A stretch of 64,000 nucleotides of DNA from an uncultured bacterium. Its GTDB lineage: Bacteria; CSSED10-310; CALFER01. The DNA is taken from NCBI GenBank assembly GCA_937951895.1, contig CALFER010000059.1, positions 62,001-126,000 on the forward strand. Direction: 5' to 3'. The translations under genes and the position numbers were made by a program. Positions 25,910 through 35,378 of the stretch are shown here, in pieces (within the stretch, counting starts at the first letter, position 1; each line of letters starts with the position of its first letter). The notes beneath the pieces are model-generated. The model did not search any database, was not told the DNA's origin, and saw only the letters and a program-made list of their open reading frames with translations.

Positions 25910-28900
25910 TCAGTTGCGCGAGCGGGCAAGACTCCAGCCGATCAGAACCGAAATCATGATGATCATGACGGCCAGACCGGCGGGGCTCGACGCAGGCACC
26001 TGCGGCGGCGGAGTCGGTGTCGGGATGACCGTTTCGATGTTCGGCAGACCCGATGTCAATTCGCCGGCAACAAAATCGGTCAGGTTGTCTTCCGTGTCGT
26101 CGCCGTCCGGGATCCTCGAGTGCGAATACGGGCCCGGGAAATACGCCGGAGCCGGGTCACCCTCACCACCGAAAATCATACCCGTGAAATCGCCGTATCC
26201 CATCGCATCCACCACCACACCGCTGTACTTGATCTGGATACTGTCGGGACCGTTCTGGAGATTGATCCGGGTATCGATGACGTCGTAGTTGGCCACCGAG
26301 GTGTCCTGGGCGATGACGAAATACCCGTCGGCCGGAATCGAGTAGGTGGACAGATCGATCGTGATGTATTCCGATCCATCATACCCGTTGATTCCGACGA
26401 TACTGTATCCGGTCAGCGCCATGCCGCCCGGGAAATACAGTTCGACGAAGCAGCCCACATCCGTTCCCGGAGGATTGACGTAGACTTCATTCAACTTGAT
26501 GGCGGATGTCGGCGGCGGGGTCGGGGTCGGACCGGTGGGAGTCGGGGTCGGGGTCGGAACTTCGCAGTTGTTCATATCGCCGATGGTGACATATTCCGTT
26601 ATCCGGCGGATGAAATCTTCATCGCAGAGGTTCGTGTCTTCACCGTCCGGGCACCGTGCGAGACTGTTGCCGCTGAGAGGCCGCAGCGCGAAATGCTCGC
26701 CGTACGGATCGCCCGGTTCATCGCCGGGGATCAGGTCGGGTTCGTTCGGGTTCGAATAGATCACCGTGTCGATCACGTCATGCGCGCCGGTCACGATCCG
26801 CACGCCTTCGGTGTGCGACGATCCGTTCTGCATGTCGATATCCAGACCCGGAGACGTCGGCTGATAGATGACGGTCGTTCCGGGCACCGATGTCACATCG
26901 ACCAGGGACTCCGCAACGAGCAGATAGCCGTTGGCCGGAATGACCAGCGAGGGCAGTATGACGCGATCGGTATAGACCTGACCGGTCGCTGTCGTGCTCT
27001 GGATGATCACATCGGTGACATCAACCGGAGAATCAGACGTATTGATGATTTCCATCCATTCCAGATCATCGTCAAGACTGACCGGATCCACGAAAATTTC
27101 ATTGATCTTGATCGGCGGGATCGGACCTGATGTCGGGGTGATGGTCGGGGTATTGGTCGGTCCGGCGGAGGTTGGGGTGTTGGTCGGGACAGGAGTCGAT
27201 CCGGTGGGTGTCGCCGTCGGGACAACCGCTTCGACATTGGGCAGACCGGCTGTCAGATCGCCGATGAAGAAATCGACGACGTTGTCATCGAGATCTTCGC
27301 CGTCGGGAATACGCGAGTAGGAATACTCAGGTGATATGATCGGGCAGGGCGTGCCTTCGCCGGCGAAAACGGCAGAAGTGAAATCCCCGTATCCCATCGC
27401 ATCGATGACCGTGGCGCCCGCCCGCAATTGAATGCTGTCGGGTCCGTTCTGAAAATCGACCAGAGTGGCGATCAAATCGTTGTTGGTCACGCCGGAATCC
27501 TGCGCGATGACGAAGAAACCATCCGCAGGTATGGTTTGTCCGGTGAGATCGATCGTATTGTAATCGACACCGCCGTTGCCATTGACGCCAACGAGAGAAT
27601 AGCCGTCGAGACTGAGGTTTCCGGCGGGGTAGTACAGCTCAACGAAGCAGTGAATATCCGTTCCGACGGAATTGATGAAGACTTCATTGATCTTGATCGC
27701 GCTGACCGGAGGATTCGTCGGAGTGATGGTCGGAGTATTGGTCGGACCACTCGATGTGTTCGTGGGTGTCGGTGTGCTGGCCGGAATCGTCGGTGTGTTG
27801 GTCGGCGGAATCACGCAGGTGTTCGCCGTCCCCATTGTGAGACTCAGAAGCGTGTATGTCGATGTGTTCCGCGCACCACCCGTGCCGTTCGGGCATCGCT
27901 GCATGGATTCTTCGGCCGAAAGCCCGTTGATGTTTTCATTGACCTGAGGTTCCGAGGCGTTCAGGAGAACGAGCAGACCGGTGTCGTCCGCGTCGTCCGT
28001 GTCGTACACCAGCGCATCCACGAGATTCGTGGTTGTAACGGCTGTCCCGAGAGGGAAGTCTGTGTCATGTCCGAGATACACCGCGACGGCATCCGCGCCA
28101 TTCTGGAGCCAGCCGGATGATCCCGGACTGATTTCGATCGGTGTGCCCATGCCGGTCGAACCGATGACGAAGTAGCCCTGGGCGTTGGTGGTGTATCCGT
28201 CGAGATCGACCGCGAGATAACTGGTGTCGACGCTGCCGTTGAACAGAACGACGACGTGTCCGTTGAGAGATGTATTACCGGTGCCGCCGTCATACAGCTC
28301 GATGAATTCGGCGACGTCCGTTCCGGTGGTATCGGAATCGACTTCGTTGATGATGATGGACGATGAGCTGGGAGGGGTATTGGTCGGTGTGCTGGTCGGT
28401 CCGCCGGTCGTATTGGTCGGTGTCGGTGTGTTGGTGGCCGCGGGGGATGTCGGCGTACTTGTGGCTGCGGGTGCCCCCTGAGAGATCAGGATGTCATCCA
28501 GCCGCCATGTGCCGGCCGTCGCTTCGGCAGAGTACGGTCTGATCTGCAGAATAACACTGGCCGCATTCTCGATCTCGGATATAGCCGACATATCGATCGT
28601 CTGCGATCGCCAAAGCGAATCATCCGGTACGGTTGTCGCGGGAGCGGCTGCCGTATAGTTGGTGCCTCCATCTATGCTGTAGAATACCTGGAACGCACGA
28701 ATTCCCGTGCTTGACCGATACTCATCGAAACTCAGAAAAATATCGAAGAAGCTCGATGTGCTGATGTTGATCTGCCAGCAGTTGGTCGGGTCCGGGCTGG
28801 CGGCGGTCGGATAATTATTGCTGCTCGCAGCTCGTCCCGGGTTGCCGGTGACAAAGGATACAGTCCCTCCACCGATGCGTGCGAGCGTTCCGGAGCCTTC

Positions 28901-29014
28901 GTCGACGATCAGATTGTCGTCTTCGAAATCCCAGCGGGCGATGGTCTGCCCGTGGGCGGCGGCGGCAAAAAACACCAGTAATGCCGCAATGGATAAAATC
29001 GATCTGCCTTTCAT
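25910..29014 (-). CDS. Large secreted protein with lamin-tail repeats and a C-terminal sorting-like tail
   Basis: Secreted protein of 1034 residues. A signal peptide (about residues 1-22) is followed by an anchor-type beta-sandwich opening TIARWDFEDDNL, to about residue 180. Four lamin-tail-type domains follow, opening IIINEV, IKINEV, IKINEIFVDPVSLDDD and IKLNEVYVN, separated by Thr-Pro linkers (for example SGPTNTPTITPT). The C-terminus is VPASSPAGLAVMIIMIS, then a hydrophobic helix and SLARSRN. That layout resembles PEP- or IPTL-type sorting tails, although the motif itself is different. The start at 29014 follows AGGAGG. The two better-conserved lamin-tail copies also share nucleotide similarity, suggesting expansion by duplication. 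Confidence 0.82.
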   Translation of the reverse strand: MKGRSILSIAALLVFFAAAAHGQTIARWDFEDDNLIVDEGSGTLARIGGGTVSFVTGNPGRAASSNNYPTAASPDPTNCWQINISTSSFFDIFLSFDEYRSSTGIRAFQVFYSIDGGTNYTAAAPATTVPDDSLWRSQTIDMSAISEIENAASVILQIRPYSAEATAGTWRLDDILISQGAPAATSTPTSPAATNTPTPTNTTGGPTSTPTNTPPSSSSIIINEVDSDTTGTDVAEFIELYDGGTGNTSLNGHVVVLFNGSVDTSYLAVDLDGYTTNAQGYFVIGSTGMGTPIEISPGSSGWLQNGADAVAVYLGHDTDFPLGTAVTTTNLVDALVYDTDDADDTGLLVLLNASEPQVNENINGLSAEESMQRCPNGTGGARNTSTYTLLSLTMGTANTCVIPPTNTPTIPASTPTPTNTSSGPTNTPTITPTNPPVSAIKINEVFINSVGTDIHCFVELYYPAGNLSLDGYSLVGVNGNGGVDYNTIDLTGQTIPADGFFVIAQDSGVTNNDLIATLVDFQNGPDSIQLRAGATVIDAMGYGDFTSAVFAGEGTPCPIISPEYSYSRIPDGEDLDDNVVDFFIGDLTAGLPNVEAVVPTATPTGSTPVPTNTPTSAGPTNTPTITPTSGPIPPIKINEIFVDPVSLDDDLEWMEIINTSDSPVDVTDVIIQSTTATGQVYTDRVILPSLVIPANGYLLVAESLVDVTSVPGTTVIYQPTSPGLDIDMQNGSSHTEGVRIVTGAHDVIDTVIYSNPNEPDLIPGDEPGDPYGEHFALRPLSGNSLARCPDGEDTNLCDEDFIRRITEYVTIGDMNNCEVPTPTPTPTGPTPTPPPTSAIKLNEVYVNPPGTDVGCFVELYFPGGMALTGYSIVGINGYDGSEYITIDLSTYSIPADGYFVIAQDTSVANYDVIDTRINLQNGPDSIQIKYSGVVVDAMGYGDFTGMIFGGEGDPAPAYFPGPYSHSRIPDGDDTEDNLTDFVAGELTSGLPNIETVIPTPTPPPQVPASSPAGLAVMIIMISVLIGWSLARSRN

Positions 29015-29074
29015 ACTGTTCTTTCCTCCTCATCCTGTACATGTTTCAAGAGCCATTTTGGCGTCTAACCTATC

Positions 29075-29103
29075 TTTATACTCGGATCAACCATGCGCCG
29101 CAA
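29075..29103 (-). promoter_or_regulatory. Candidate promoter of the 25910-29014 gene
   Basis: Read on the minus strand, TTGCGG (29103-29098) and TATAAA (29080-29075) are 17 bases apart. The predicted leader is about 55 bases and contains AGGAGG before the ATG at 29014. Confidence 0.5.
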
Positions 29104-29158
29104 GTCTCCAGATAAAAAGAAGAGTTTGTTTTCCATGAGTTTATGATACAACCCGGTC

Positions 29159-29806
29159 ATGCTCGTTTCTTCGCCCACCGAACTTTCCACCGCCGCAACC
29201 GACGCCATCCTGGGGCTGCTCACGCTGGGCTGCCTCGTTCCCGTCTGCCGCACCCGATCGATCCGGGTCACCCAGAAGCGGATCTGGATCGCGCTGTTCG
29301 GATCACTGTCGATAGCGAGCTTTATCGGGGCGATCACCCACGGCCTGACCCTTTCACCCGCTCTTTACTCATTTCTCTGGACTATCCTGTACGCCTGCCT
29401 GGGCTTGGCGATCGCGCTGTTCACGGCTGCCGCTGCGCGAGACTTCTGTGGGAAACCCCTCCCGATCCGGTGGTTCCTGCTGCCGGGGATCGTGTTCTGG
29501 CTCAGTACGATCGTGTTCCCGGACTCGTTTCTCATTTTCATCGTGTATGAAGCGGCCGGCCTGCTCGTCTCTCTCTCAGCCTATCTGAAGTTGACGCACG
29601 ACAGACGCGATGGCGCCGGTGCAATCAGCCTGTCCATCGTGATCTCGCTGATCGCCGCCATCGTCCAGAGCATCCCGTCCGCCAGTCTGCATCTGATCTG
29701 GCAATTCGATCAAAACGGCCTTTTTCACCTCATCCAGATGCCGGGAATCGTCATTCTGACAGTCGGAATTCGTCGTATTCTTGTCTGTGGTTCCGCTGGA
29801 ACATGA
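29159..29806 (+). CDS. Six-helix integral membrane protein of unknown function
   Basis: Membrane protein of 215 residues with about six to seven hydrophobic segments (for example IWIALFGSLSIASFIGAI, FLWTILYACLGLAIALF, FLLPGIVFWLSTIVF, LSIVISLIAAIVQSI). The layout and conserved His and Trp residues near the helices (ITHGL, LIWQFDQNGLFHLIQ) resemble DUF6962-like proteins, but I cannot confirm the family. No ribosome site is visible before the ATG at 29159, so the start is uncertain. It is transcribed away from the large secreted protein gene and converges with the gene ending at 29816. Confidence 0.65.
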   Translation: MLVSSPTELSTAATDAILGLLTLGCLVPVCRTRSIRVTQKRIWIALFGSLSIASFIGAITHGLTLSPALYSFLWTILYACLGLAIALFTAAAARDFCGKPLPIRWFLLPGIVFWLSTIVFPDSFLIFIVYEAAGLLVSLSAYLKLTHDRRDGAGAISLSIVISLIAAIVQSIPSASLHLIWQFDQNGLFHLIQMPGIVILTVGIRRILVCGSAGT

Positions 29807-29815
29807 TTGTCAGCG

Positions 29816-31237
29816 TCATCCCGCGTGTTTCTTACCGGCAAGGATGATCCCCGACACCAGAAGCAGGATCAGTGTCATGGTTCCGGCTTGCCCGGTCGGG
29901 ACAGTTGGGGGAGTCGGCGTGACGGGAGGTGTCGGAGAGGCAGCCGGGTCGGAAGTGATGGCGTTCAGGAGCGTCACAGCGTTCTGAAGCACGCCTCGCT
30001 GATCTTCCGCCACACAAAACACATCGTACGCCGTTGCCGGAGTCAATCCGTGCAATTCGCCCGGAAATTCGCTCCCTGCCGCGTCAATCTGAATGAAACC
30101 ATCCGATACAGGCAGACCGCCTCCCGCATCCCTTCCGCCTCGGACATGCCGGACATCCGGAGCCGGTGCGCCATCTGCCAATATGACCATATACAGACGG
30201 CCCGGTTCATTCAACTCGACTCCAATTGTGACTGACTCGGCCGAAACCGAACGGATCTGCGGTGTCGCATTCAGAAACACAGGAGGTGTCACATCCGGCA
30301 ACCGGAACGATTGAAACCATCTGAGCGAGTCCGAACCACCGTCATCGCGCGTGATGAAACACCACGAGTCCGGAGCACCTGGGGCTTGAGGCGCGGCTGC
30401 GAATCCCTCCAGATTCCCGCTGATCGGCCCGGTGAACTCCTGAACGGATCTGAGTTGCCGGATCGAACCGGACAGTGGCGTCGAGGTGAGATCGGACCAT
30501 TCGAGATAGTTCGAGCCGGTGTTGTGCCAGATGCAGAGCAGTCCAAGGTCGCGATCAAACCCCGCCGCACAGCTTTCATTGCGCGCGGTACCATATTCTC
30601 CGACCAGCCAGACATCGTCGTTCAGGTCCGGGTTCAGATCGAACACATAGATCCGTCCTTCCTGCTGATGCGCCAGAAACATCAGTCCGCTCATTCCTTT
30701 CTGACTGAGTCGGCGCTGCCCGGTCGAATCCGTGAACTGCCGGCACGCGAGCCATTCGTCCGGGACAAATGCGATCCCTTCGGGTCCGTATCCGGACCCA
30801 TATTCAGGCAGGAAGGATGATACATTCCACGCGTGCAGGATCAGGTGTGTGTCCGGATTACTCAGATCGACCGAAAATATGGTGCCCGTGCCTTCGTCGA
30901 TCGCATAGATCACATCCTGAGCCAGATTCACCTGTGTCAGGTCTTCGAGATCCTGAGAACCGAGATCCCACTCGTACCGCAAACCGGATCCGTTCGTACG
31001 AACAACGAACCCACCTGTTCCATCCTCGACGAGTGCCCATACTTTGGCGAGTCCGTTCTGGCAGACCCAGAGAACGCGGGTTTGGGGATTCCAGAACGCT
31101 CCGCTGAGATCCTCCTGGAACTCTGAATCCAGGGCGGTCATGTTCACGGCATCACTCCACGGCTCGGCGGGCCAGGAATCCGCTGAAACCGACACTGGCA
31201 GGCTGGCGAACAGAATGGCGGCTACGAGGCGGTTCAT
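29816..31237 (-). CDS. Secreted beta-propeller-like protein with sorting-like C-terminus
   Basis: Secreted protein of 473 residues. A signal peptide (about residues 1-19, ending VSA) precedes a domain that resembles SdiA-regulated or esterase-like phytase-type propellers (FWNPQTRVLWVCQNG, VIYAIDEGTGTIFSVD, YGPEGIAFVPDEWLA). A fibronectin-like stretch follows near residues 330-430 (ESVTIGVELNEPGRLYM). The C-terminus has a short Thr-Pro linker, then VPTGQAG, a hydrophobic helix and KKHAG, the same plan as three other secreted proteins here. The start at 31237 is one base after the stop of the small membrane protein gene upstream and lacks a clear ribosome site, so coupling is likely. Confidence 0.72.
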   Translation of the reverse strand: MNRLVAAILFASLPVSVSADSWPAEPWSDAVNMTALDSEFQEDLSGAFWNPQTRVLWVCQNGLAKVWALVEDGTGGFVVRTNGSGLRYEWDLGSQDLEDLTQVNLAQDVIYAIDEGTGTIFSVDLSNPDTHLILHAWNVSSFLPEYGSGYGPEGIAFVPDEWLACRQFTDSTGQRRLSQKGMSGLMFLAHQQEGRIYVFDLNPDLNDDVWLVGEYGTARNESCAAGFDRDLGLLCIWHNTGSNYLEWSDLTSTPLSGSIRQLRSVQEFTGPISGNLEGFAAAPQAPGAPDSWCFITRDDGGSDSLRWFQSFRLPDVTPPVFLNATPQIRSVSAESVTIGVELNEPGRLYMVILADGAPAPDVRHVRGGRDAGGGLPVSDGFIQIDAAGSEFPGELHGLTPATAYDVFCVAEDQRGVLQNAVTLLNAITSDPAASPTPPVTPTPPTVPTGQAGTMTLILLLVSGIILAGKKHAG

Positions 31238-31238
31238 G

Positions 31239-31775
31239 TTACCGGTTTCGCGAGGCGGACAGTCCCATGATCACACCGAGTGCGACGGACCAGCAGGCTG
31301 CCAGACCGATCTGATAATCCCTGGGGAGGCTGAACGTGACGGTGTGGGCGGGAATCCAGAACCAGATCAGCGTCCACCATGCTTTTTCGATCCCCGAGAA
31401 TCCTTTCTGGCGCATGATCAGATTGTCGGAAAAGCGATGGAACGCCATCATCTGAGGTCCGAACAGGACGTTGGTGAACACCGACAGCGCCAGCGCTCCG
31501 CCCAGACCTTCCCCGAACCGGGCGGGAATCAACCGGTGATCGACCAGAGCGTGTGTGAAACCCTTCATTCCGGTGAATCCGTATTTGATGATCCATCCGA
31601 GCAACGCCCAGCCGACGATTTTCAACAGGAACTGCCGGACAGTGAACGGCATGATGAATTGTTTTCTGCGGATCCATACGGAAACGAGTTCCCCGAGCGT
31701 TCCGAGGATCGCGAACTGGATGGCCGCCGATGCGAGAGGATTCGCTCCCACCCATGCGGTGTATTCCTGAATCAT
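31239..31775 (-). CDS. Mpv17/PMP22-like small membrane protein
   Basis: Integral membrane protein of 178 residues with about four hydrophobic segments. The C-terminal pattern AWWTLIWFWIPAHTVTFSLP followed by a Trp-containing last helix recalls the Mpv17/PMP22 signature, and FTNVLFGPQMMAFHRF fits the middle helix. Family assignment is moderate. The physiological role in bacteria is unknown. The start at 31775 has AAGGAG five bases upstream. The parS-like palindrome lies just above its ribosome site, so ParB binding could repress or shape this gene. Confidence 0.65.
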   Translation of the reverse strand: MIQEYTAWVGANPLASAAIQFAILGTLGELVSVWIRRKQFIMPFTVRQFLLKIVGWALLGWIIKYGFTGMKGFTHALVDHRLIPARFGEGLGGALALSVFTNVLFGPQMMAFHRFSDNLIMRQKGFSGIEKAWWTLIWFWIPAHTVTFSLPRDYQIGLAACWSVALGVIMGLSASRNR

Positions 31776-31793
31776 GTCATCTCCTTCTTTACA

Positions 31794-31809
31794 TGTTCCA
31801 CGTGGAACA
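31794..31809. other. parS-type centromere site (ParB binding)
   Basis: TGTTCCACGTGGAACA is a perfect 16-bp palindrome. It matches the widely conserved ParB-binding sequence (consensus TGTTNCACGTGNAACA). It lies about 5 kb from the proposed origin, where chromosomal parS sites usually cluster. No parA or parB gene is present in the window. Confidence 0.85.
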
Positions 31810-31824
31810 ACCGTCTCGATGTAA

Positions 31825-33084
31825 TCAGATTACCGTTCCATCCGGGATGACCGCGTTTTTCGGGATGACCGTGATCCCATCCCGGATCGAATACCGGTCA
31901 CGGTCACAGTCCGAATCCTGCTCGTGACGCGTGATCCGAACCCCCTGCCCGATCCGGACATTCTTGTCGATGATCGCTCGTTCAATCACCGAATCCTCGC
32001 CGATCCCGATGTGCGGCACGCCCGCCTTCTCATTCCGGTCTCGCTCCGAAGCGTCTTCGTAATGATCCGCGCCCAGCATCACGACTTCCGTCAAATCCGC
32101 ACCGCTCCGGATGATGCTGCGGTTACCGATGATCGATCGCTCGATCGCGGCACTCGCAATCCGGCACCCATCCGCAATGACCACGCGGCTCAGACGGCAG
32201 CCGTCCATACGTGACGGCGGCAGAAATCGGGAGCGCGTGTAGATCGGACTGTTCGGATCGTAGAAATCGAACGGAGGGTCGATATCCGTGAGGCTGAGAT
32301 TGGCGTTGAAGAAAGATGCCATCGATCCGATGTCCTCCCAGTATCCCCTGAACGGAAACGCACACACCCGGTGCGACCGGATCGCGTTTGGAATGATGTC
32401 GCGGCCGAAATCCTCGCCGGATACCGTTTCCAGAACATTCCGAAGTCTGTCGGTGCGGAACAGGAACACGCCCATGGATGCCAGAAACGGTTTGCCGGAA
32501 TCCGGATTCGCGGCCATGTCGGTCAGGTCATCCGGGTTCCGGGGTTTTTCGAGATATCGGGTCACCCGGTGTGTCGGGTCGATCGTGAGAATCCCGAATC
32601 GATGCGTATCTTCGATGGGAACGGGATACACCGCGATGGTGATGTCCGCTTCGTTCGATCGGTGAAAATCCAGAAACTCGGTGTAATCCATCCGATACAG
32701 ATGATCCCCGGACAGAATCAGTGAATCGCGCGGATTGATCCGCAGGACACGATGCATCTGTCTCCGCACGGCGTCCGCCGTCCCCTGATACCAGGCGGCA
32801 CTCGTCAGGGTCTGCTCCGCCGGCAGCAGTTCGACGAACCCGTCATAAAAAACGTCAAACTTGTACGTCTCATATACATGCCGGTGGAGAGACGCCGAGA
32901 GAAACTGGGTCAGTACGAATATCCGGTTGATCTCGGAATTGATACAGTTGCTGATCGGGATGTCGATCAGCCGGTACTTCGCGGCCAGCGGCACCGCCGG
33001 TTTCGCTCGCATTTTGGTCAGAGGAAACAGCCGGGTTCCGCGTCCACCGCCGAGAATAATCGCGAGCACATCGTGTCGAGGCAT
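31825..33084 (-). CDS. glgC: Glucose-1-phosphate adenylyltransferase
   Basis: ADP-glucose pyrophosphorylase of 419 residues. It makes ADP-glucose from glucose-1-phosphate and ATP for glycogen synthesis. The N-terminal nucleotidyltransferase has ILGGGRGTRLFPLTKMRAKP, the signature WYQGTADAVRRQM, and ILSGDHLYRMDY. The C-terminal third is a beta-helix rich in I-G/I-R turns (VVIADGCRIASAAIERS). The open frame extends upstream, but the ATG at 33084 (MPRHDVLAI) is chosen because AAGGAG lies six bases before it and matches the family N-terminus. No other glg genes are in this window. Confidence 0.92.
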   Translation of the reverse strand: MPRHDVLAIILGGGRGTRLFPLTKMRAKPAVPLAAKYRLIDIPISNCINSEINRIFVLTQFLSASLHRHVYETYKFDVFYDGFVELLPAEQTLTSAAWYQGTADAVRRQMHRVLRINPRDSLILSGDHLYRMDYTEFLDFHRSNEADITIAVYPVPIEDTHRFGILTIDPTHRVTRYLEKPRNPDDLTDMAANPDSGKPFLASMGVFLFRTDRLRNVLETVSGEDFGRDIIPNAIRSHRVCAFPFRGYWEDIGSMASFFNANLSLTDIDPPFDFYDPNSPIYTRSRFLPPSRMDGCRLSRVVIADGCRIASAAIERSIIGNRSIIRSGADLTEVVMLGADHYEDASERDRNEKAGVPHIGIGEDSVIERAIIDKNVRIGQGVRITRHEQDSDCDRDRYSIRDGITVIPKNAVIPDGTVI

Positions 33085-33109
33085 GCAGGACTCCTTGGTG
33101 ATCCTCCTG

Positions 33110-33138
33110 AGATTCGCATTGCGGGCGTCCGGTGTCAA
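33110..33138 (-). promoter_or_regulatory. Candidate promoter of glgC
   Basis: Read on the minus strand, a perfect TTGACA (33138-33133) is followed after 17 bases by GAATCT (33115-33110), a poor -10. Confidence is low for this reason. Confidence 0.3.
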
Positions 33139-33253
33139 CCAGGAAAAGCGTTCGTTCGATGTTGATAGTTGATTCAAAAATTCATAGTATCCCCTCGTTT
33201 TGCTCGCCGGTTTTCTGCACCTCTTCCCTGGCGACTGCAAAAAGGTCATCACC

Positions 33254-33817
33254 ATGTCTCTTCTGGAAATCCTGCTCCTCGCGCTCGCACTCGCAGCCGA
33301 CGCTTTCTCGATCGGCGCCGCCGTCGGACTGAACCATCGCGCACCCCGCCAGTACTTCCGTCTGTCCTTTCACTTCGGCCTCTTCCAGTCCATATTCAGT
33401 TTCTCGGGAATCATGGCCGGTAACGTCATTCTGATCCACATCAAGGCCTGGGACCACTGGATCGCGTTCTCGATTCTGACCGCCATCGGTCTGAAAATGA
33501 TGTACGAATCGTTTCAGGAAGAAAGTCGCGACCAGGACACGGATCTGACCCGGGGCTTCATCATGATCGGGCTGTCGACGGCTGTAAGCATCGACGCGCT
33601 GGCAGCGGGAGTCGGTTTATCGGCGGCCGAGGCTCCGGTGACGATCTCGGTGACCCTGATCGGAGTCGTCGCCGCCGCCGCAACCTTCCTCGCGATGATC
33701 GCCGCCAACCGCATCAAGTGTATTCTCGGAAGACGCTGTGAATTCATCGGAGGTCTCGTTCTGATCACGATCGGAACCCGCATGCTCCTGTCGCACCTCG
33801 GCATCATATCCTTCTGA
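33254..33817 (+). CDS. mntP: Manganese efflux pump MntP
   Basis: Membrane exporter of 187 residues, about the usual length of MntP, with six hydrophobic helices. The first carries ALAADAFSIGAAVG, in which the aspartate is the conserved ion residue; SIDALAAGVGL repeats the pattern in the fourth helix. MntP removes excess Mn(II). The ATG at 33254 is chosen over upstream open frame because AAAAGG precedes it and the protein then begins MSLLEILLLALALAADAF as in the family. No yybP-ykoY-like riboswitch pattern was recognised in the upstream 170 bases. The 3' end overlaps the convergent gpmI by 14 bases. Confidence 0.88.
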   Translation: MSLLEILLLALALAADAFSIGAAVGLNHRAPRQYFRLSFHFGLFQSIFSFSGIMAGNVILIHIKAWDHWIAFSILTAIGLKMMYESFQEESRDQDTDLTRGFIMIGLSTAVSIDALAAGVGLSAAEAPVTISVTLIGVVAAAATFLAMIAANRIKCILGRRCEFIGGLVLITIGTRMLLSHLGIISF

Positions 33818-35366
33818 TCGCCGTTTCCTCGAGACCGCGCGAAACCATCTCATCCGGAACGGGCAGGTCCAGGATCCGGAGTATCAACGCGGTCATATCC
33901 GATAAACTGGCGTGATCGCGCCGGAATTGCACGTCCAGATTCTCCGACAGAACATGCAGTTTGACCGGATTGATCGTATGGGACGTTTTGGGTTCTCCCC
34001 GCGCATCGATCATTTCTTCGGAGTTCCCGTGATCGGCCGTGATCAGAACCGTATATCCCGCCTCGATCGCCTTCCCGGCAGACTCCCGTACGTTGGCATC
34101 GACGATGTCCGCCGCCGCCTTTGCCGCCTCGTAGTCACCCGTATGACCGACCATGTCGCAATTGGCGTAGTTCACGACAATGAATTCATATCCCAGCGAC
34201 AATCGCGACAACAGCTCCCGCGTGACATCGGCGGCATTCATTTCCGGATGCGATGCAAACGCAGCCGGATCGAACTCGCTCGGAATCTCGATCTGATCCT
34301 CACGGGCATACGCCGCCGTCCGCTTTCCGTTGAAAAACGACGTGACATGGCGAAATTTCTGGGTCTCGGCGATCCGCAACTGGCGGAATCCGGCATCCGA
34401 AACGACCTCCCCGAGAAGATTCCGCATCGACGCATCGTCCGACATCGGCTCGACAAGATAATTCCGGAATGCATCGTAATACCGTGTCAGACCAAAATAC
34501 TGAAGATCGCGCGCAACCGGGTCGAACGACGGACACTCCGGATCCACGAACGCTTTCGTCATCTGGATGGCCCGATCCTGCCGGTAGTTGAAGTTGATCA
34601 CGACATCGCCCGGCCGCATCCCGTCGTAATCACGAACGATCATGGGCTTCAGATACTCGTCCGACATCGGTGCGTGATCCGGAGTCGTTTCATCCCGATA
34701 CGCCTCCCGGACCGCTGCCTCGATGTCATCCACCCGTCGTCCTTCGCCATGGATCATGGCCCGGACGGCTTGCGTCACGAGATTCCAGTTTTTGGAGCGG
34801 TCCATTCCGTAATACCGGCCATGCACCGTTCCGATTCGGGAGGCCGGCAGACCGCGGCACATGTCGAGCAGTTTGTGATAAAACGAGATGAAACTGCGGG
34901 GAGGGGTGTCGCGCCCGTCGGCGATGGGATGGATGATCTGAACGAGATCCGGGAAGCGCCTCCCGATATACCGCATGATCTGGAAGAGGTGTTCCTGGTG
35001 CGCATGAACACCTTCGTCCTGAAGCAGTCCGAACAGATGCAGACGGCATCCCGGGTGTTCCAGCCGGGACCGGATCCGGAGGAAACCGGATGAGTTGAAC
35101 AGGGATTCGTCGGCCATCGCGGAAAAGATCCGCGTCACTTCCTGTTCCACGATCCGGCCGGCGCCCATATTGAGATGCCCGACTTCGGACGAGCCCTGAA
35201 AACCCGGCGGCAGACCGACCTGTTCTCCGTGACAGGCCAGCAGTATTCCGGGAGTCGACGCGAGCAGATACCGGTCGAAGGGCCTCGCGGCATGCAGAAT
35301 CGCGTTTCCTTCGGTTTTTTCGCTGTATCCCCAACCATCTCGTATGATCAACATGACCTTGTTCAT
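33804..35366 (-). CDS. gpmI: 2,3-bisphosphoglycerate-independent phosphoglycerate mutase
   Basis: Glycolytic enzyme of 520 residues, of usual length, that interconverts 3- and 2-phosphoglycerate using two metal ions. The nucleophile serine is in GSSEVGHLNMGAGR (near residue 60), a small variation on GNSEVGH. DGWG at the N-terminus, RYYGMDRSKNW, NFNYRQDRA and TADHGNSEEM supply the metal-binding and substrate residues. The ATG at 35366 has GAGGAG eight bases upstream. The ATP-grasp gene stop is 12 bases upstream of this start, so the two probably share a transcript running away from the origin. Confidence 0.93.
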   Translation of the reverse strand: MNKVMLIIRDGWGYSEKTEGNAILHAARPFDRYLLASTPGILLACHGEQVGLPPGFQGSSEVGHLNMGAGRIVEQEVTRIFSAMADESLFNSSGFLRIRSRLEHPGCRLHLFGLLQDEGVHAHQEHLFQIMRYIGRRFPDLVQIIHPIADGRDTPPRSFISFYHKLLDMCRGLPASRIGTVHGRYYGMDRSKNWNLVTQAVRAMIHGEGRRVDDIEAAVREAYRDETTPDHAPMSDEYLKPMIVRDYDGMRPGDVVINFNYRQDRAIQMTKAFVDPECPSFDPVARDLQYFGLTRYYDAFRNYLVEPMSDDASMRNLLGEVVSDAGFRQLRIAETQKFRHVTSFFNGKRTAAYAREDQIEIPSEFDPAAFASHPEMNAADVTRELLSRLSLGYEFIVVNYANCDMVGHTGDYEAAKAAADIVDANVRESAGKAIEAGYTVLITADHGNSEEMIDARGEPKTSHTINPVKLHVLSENLDVQFRRDHASLSDMTALILRILDLPVPDEMVSRGLEETAIRRI

Positions 35367-35378
35367 GCTCTGAACTCC

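Noticed and set aside
33085..33253. yybP-ykoY manganese riboswitch ahead of mntP
   Set aside because: The interval does not contain the conserved GGGGAGUA and paired loops expected; only an ordinary ribosome site is visible.
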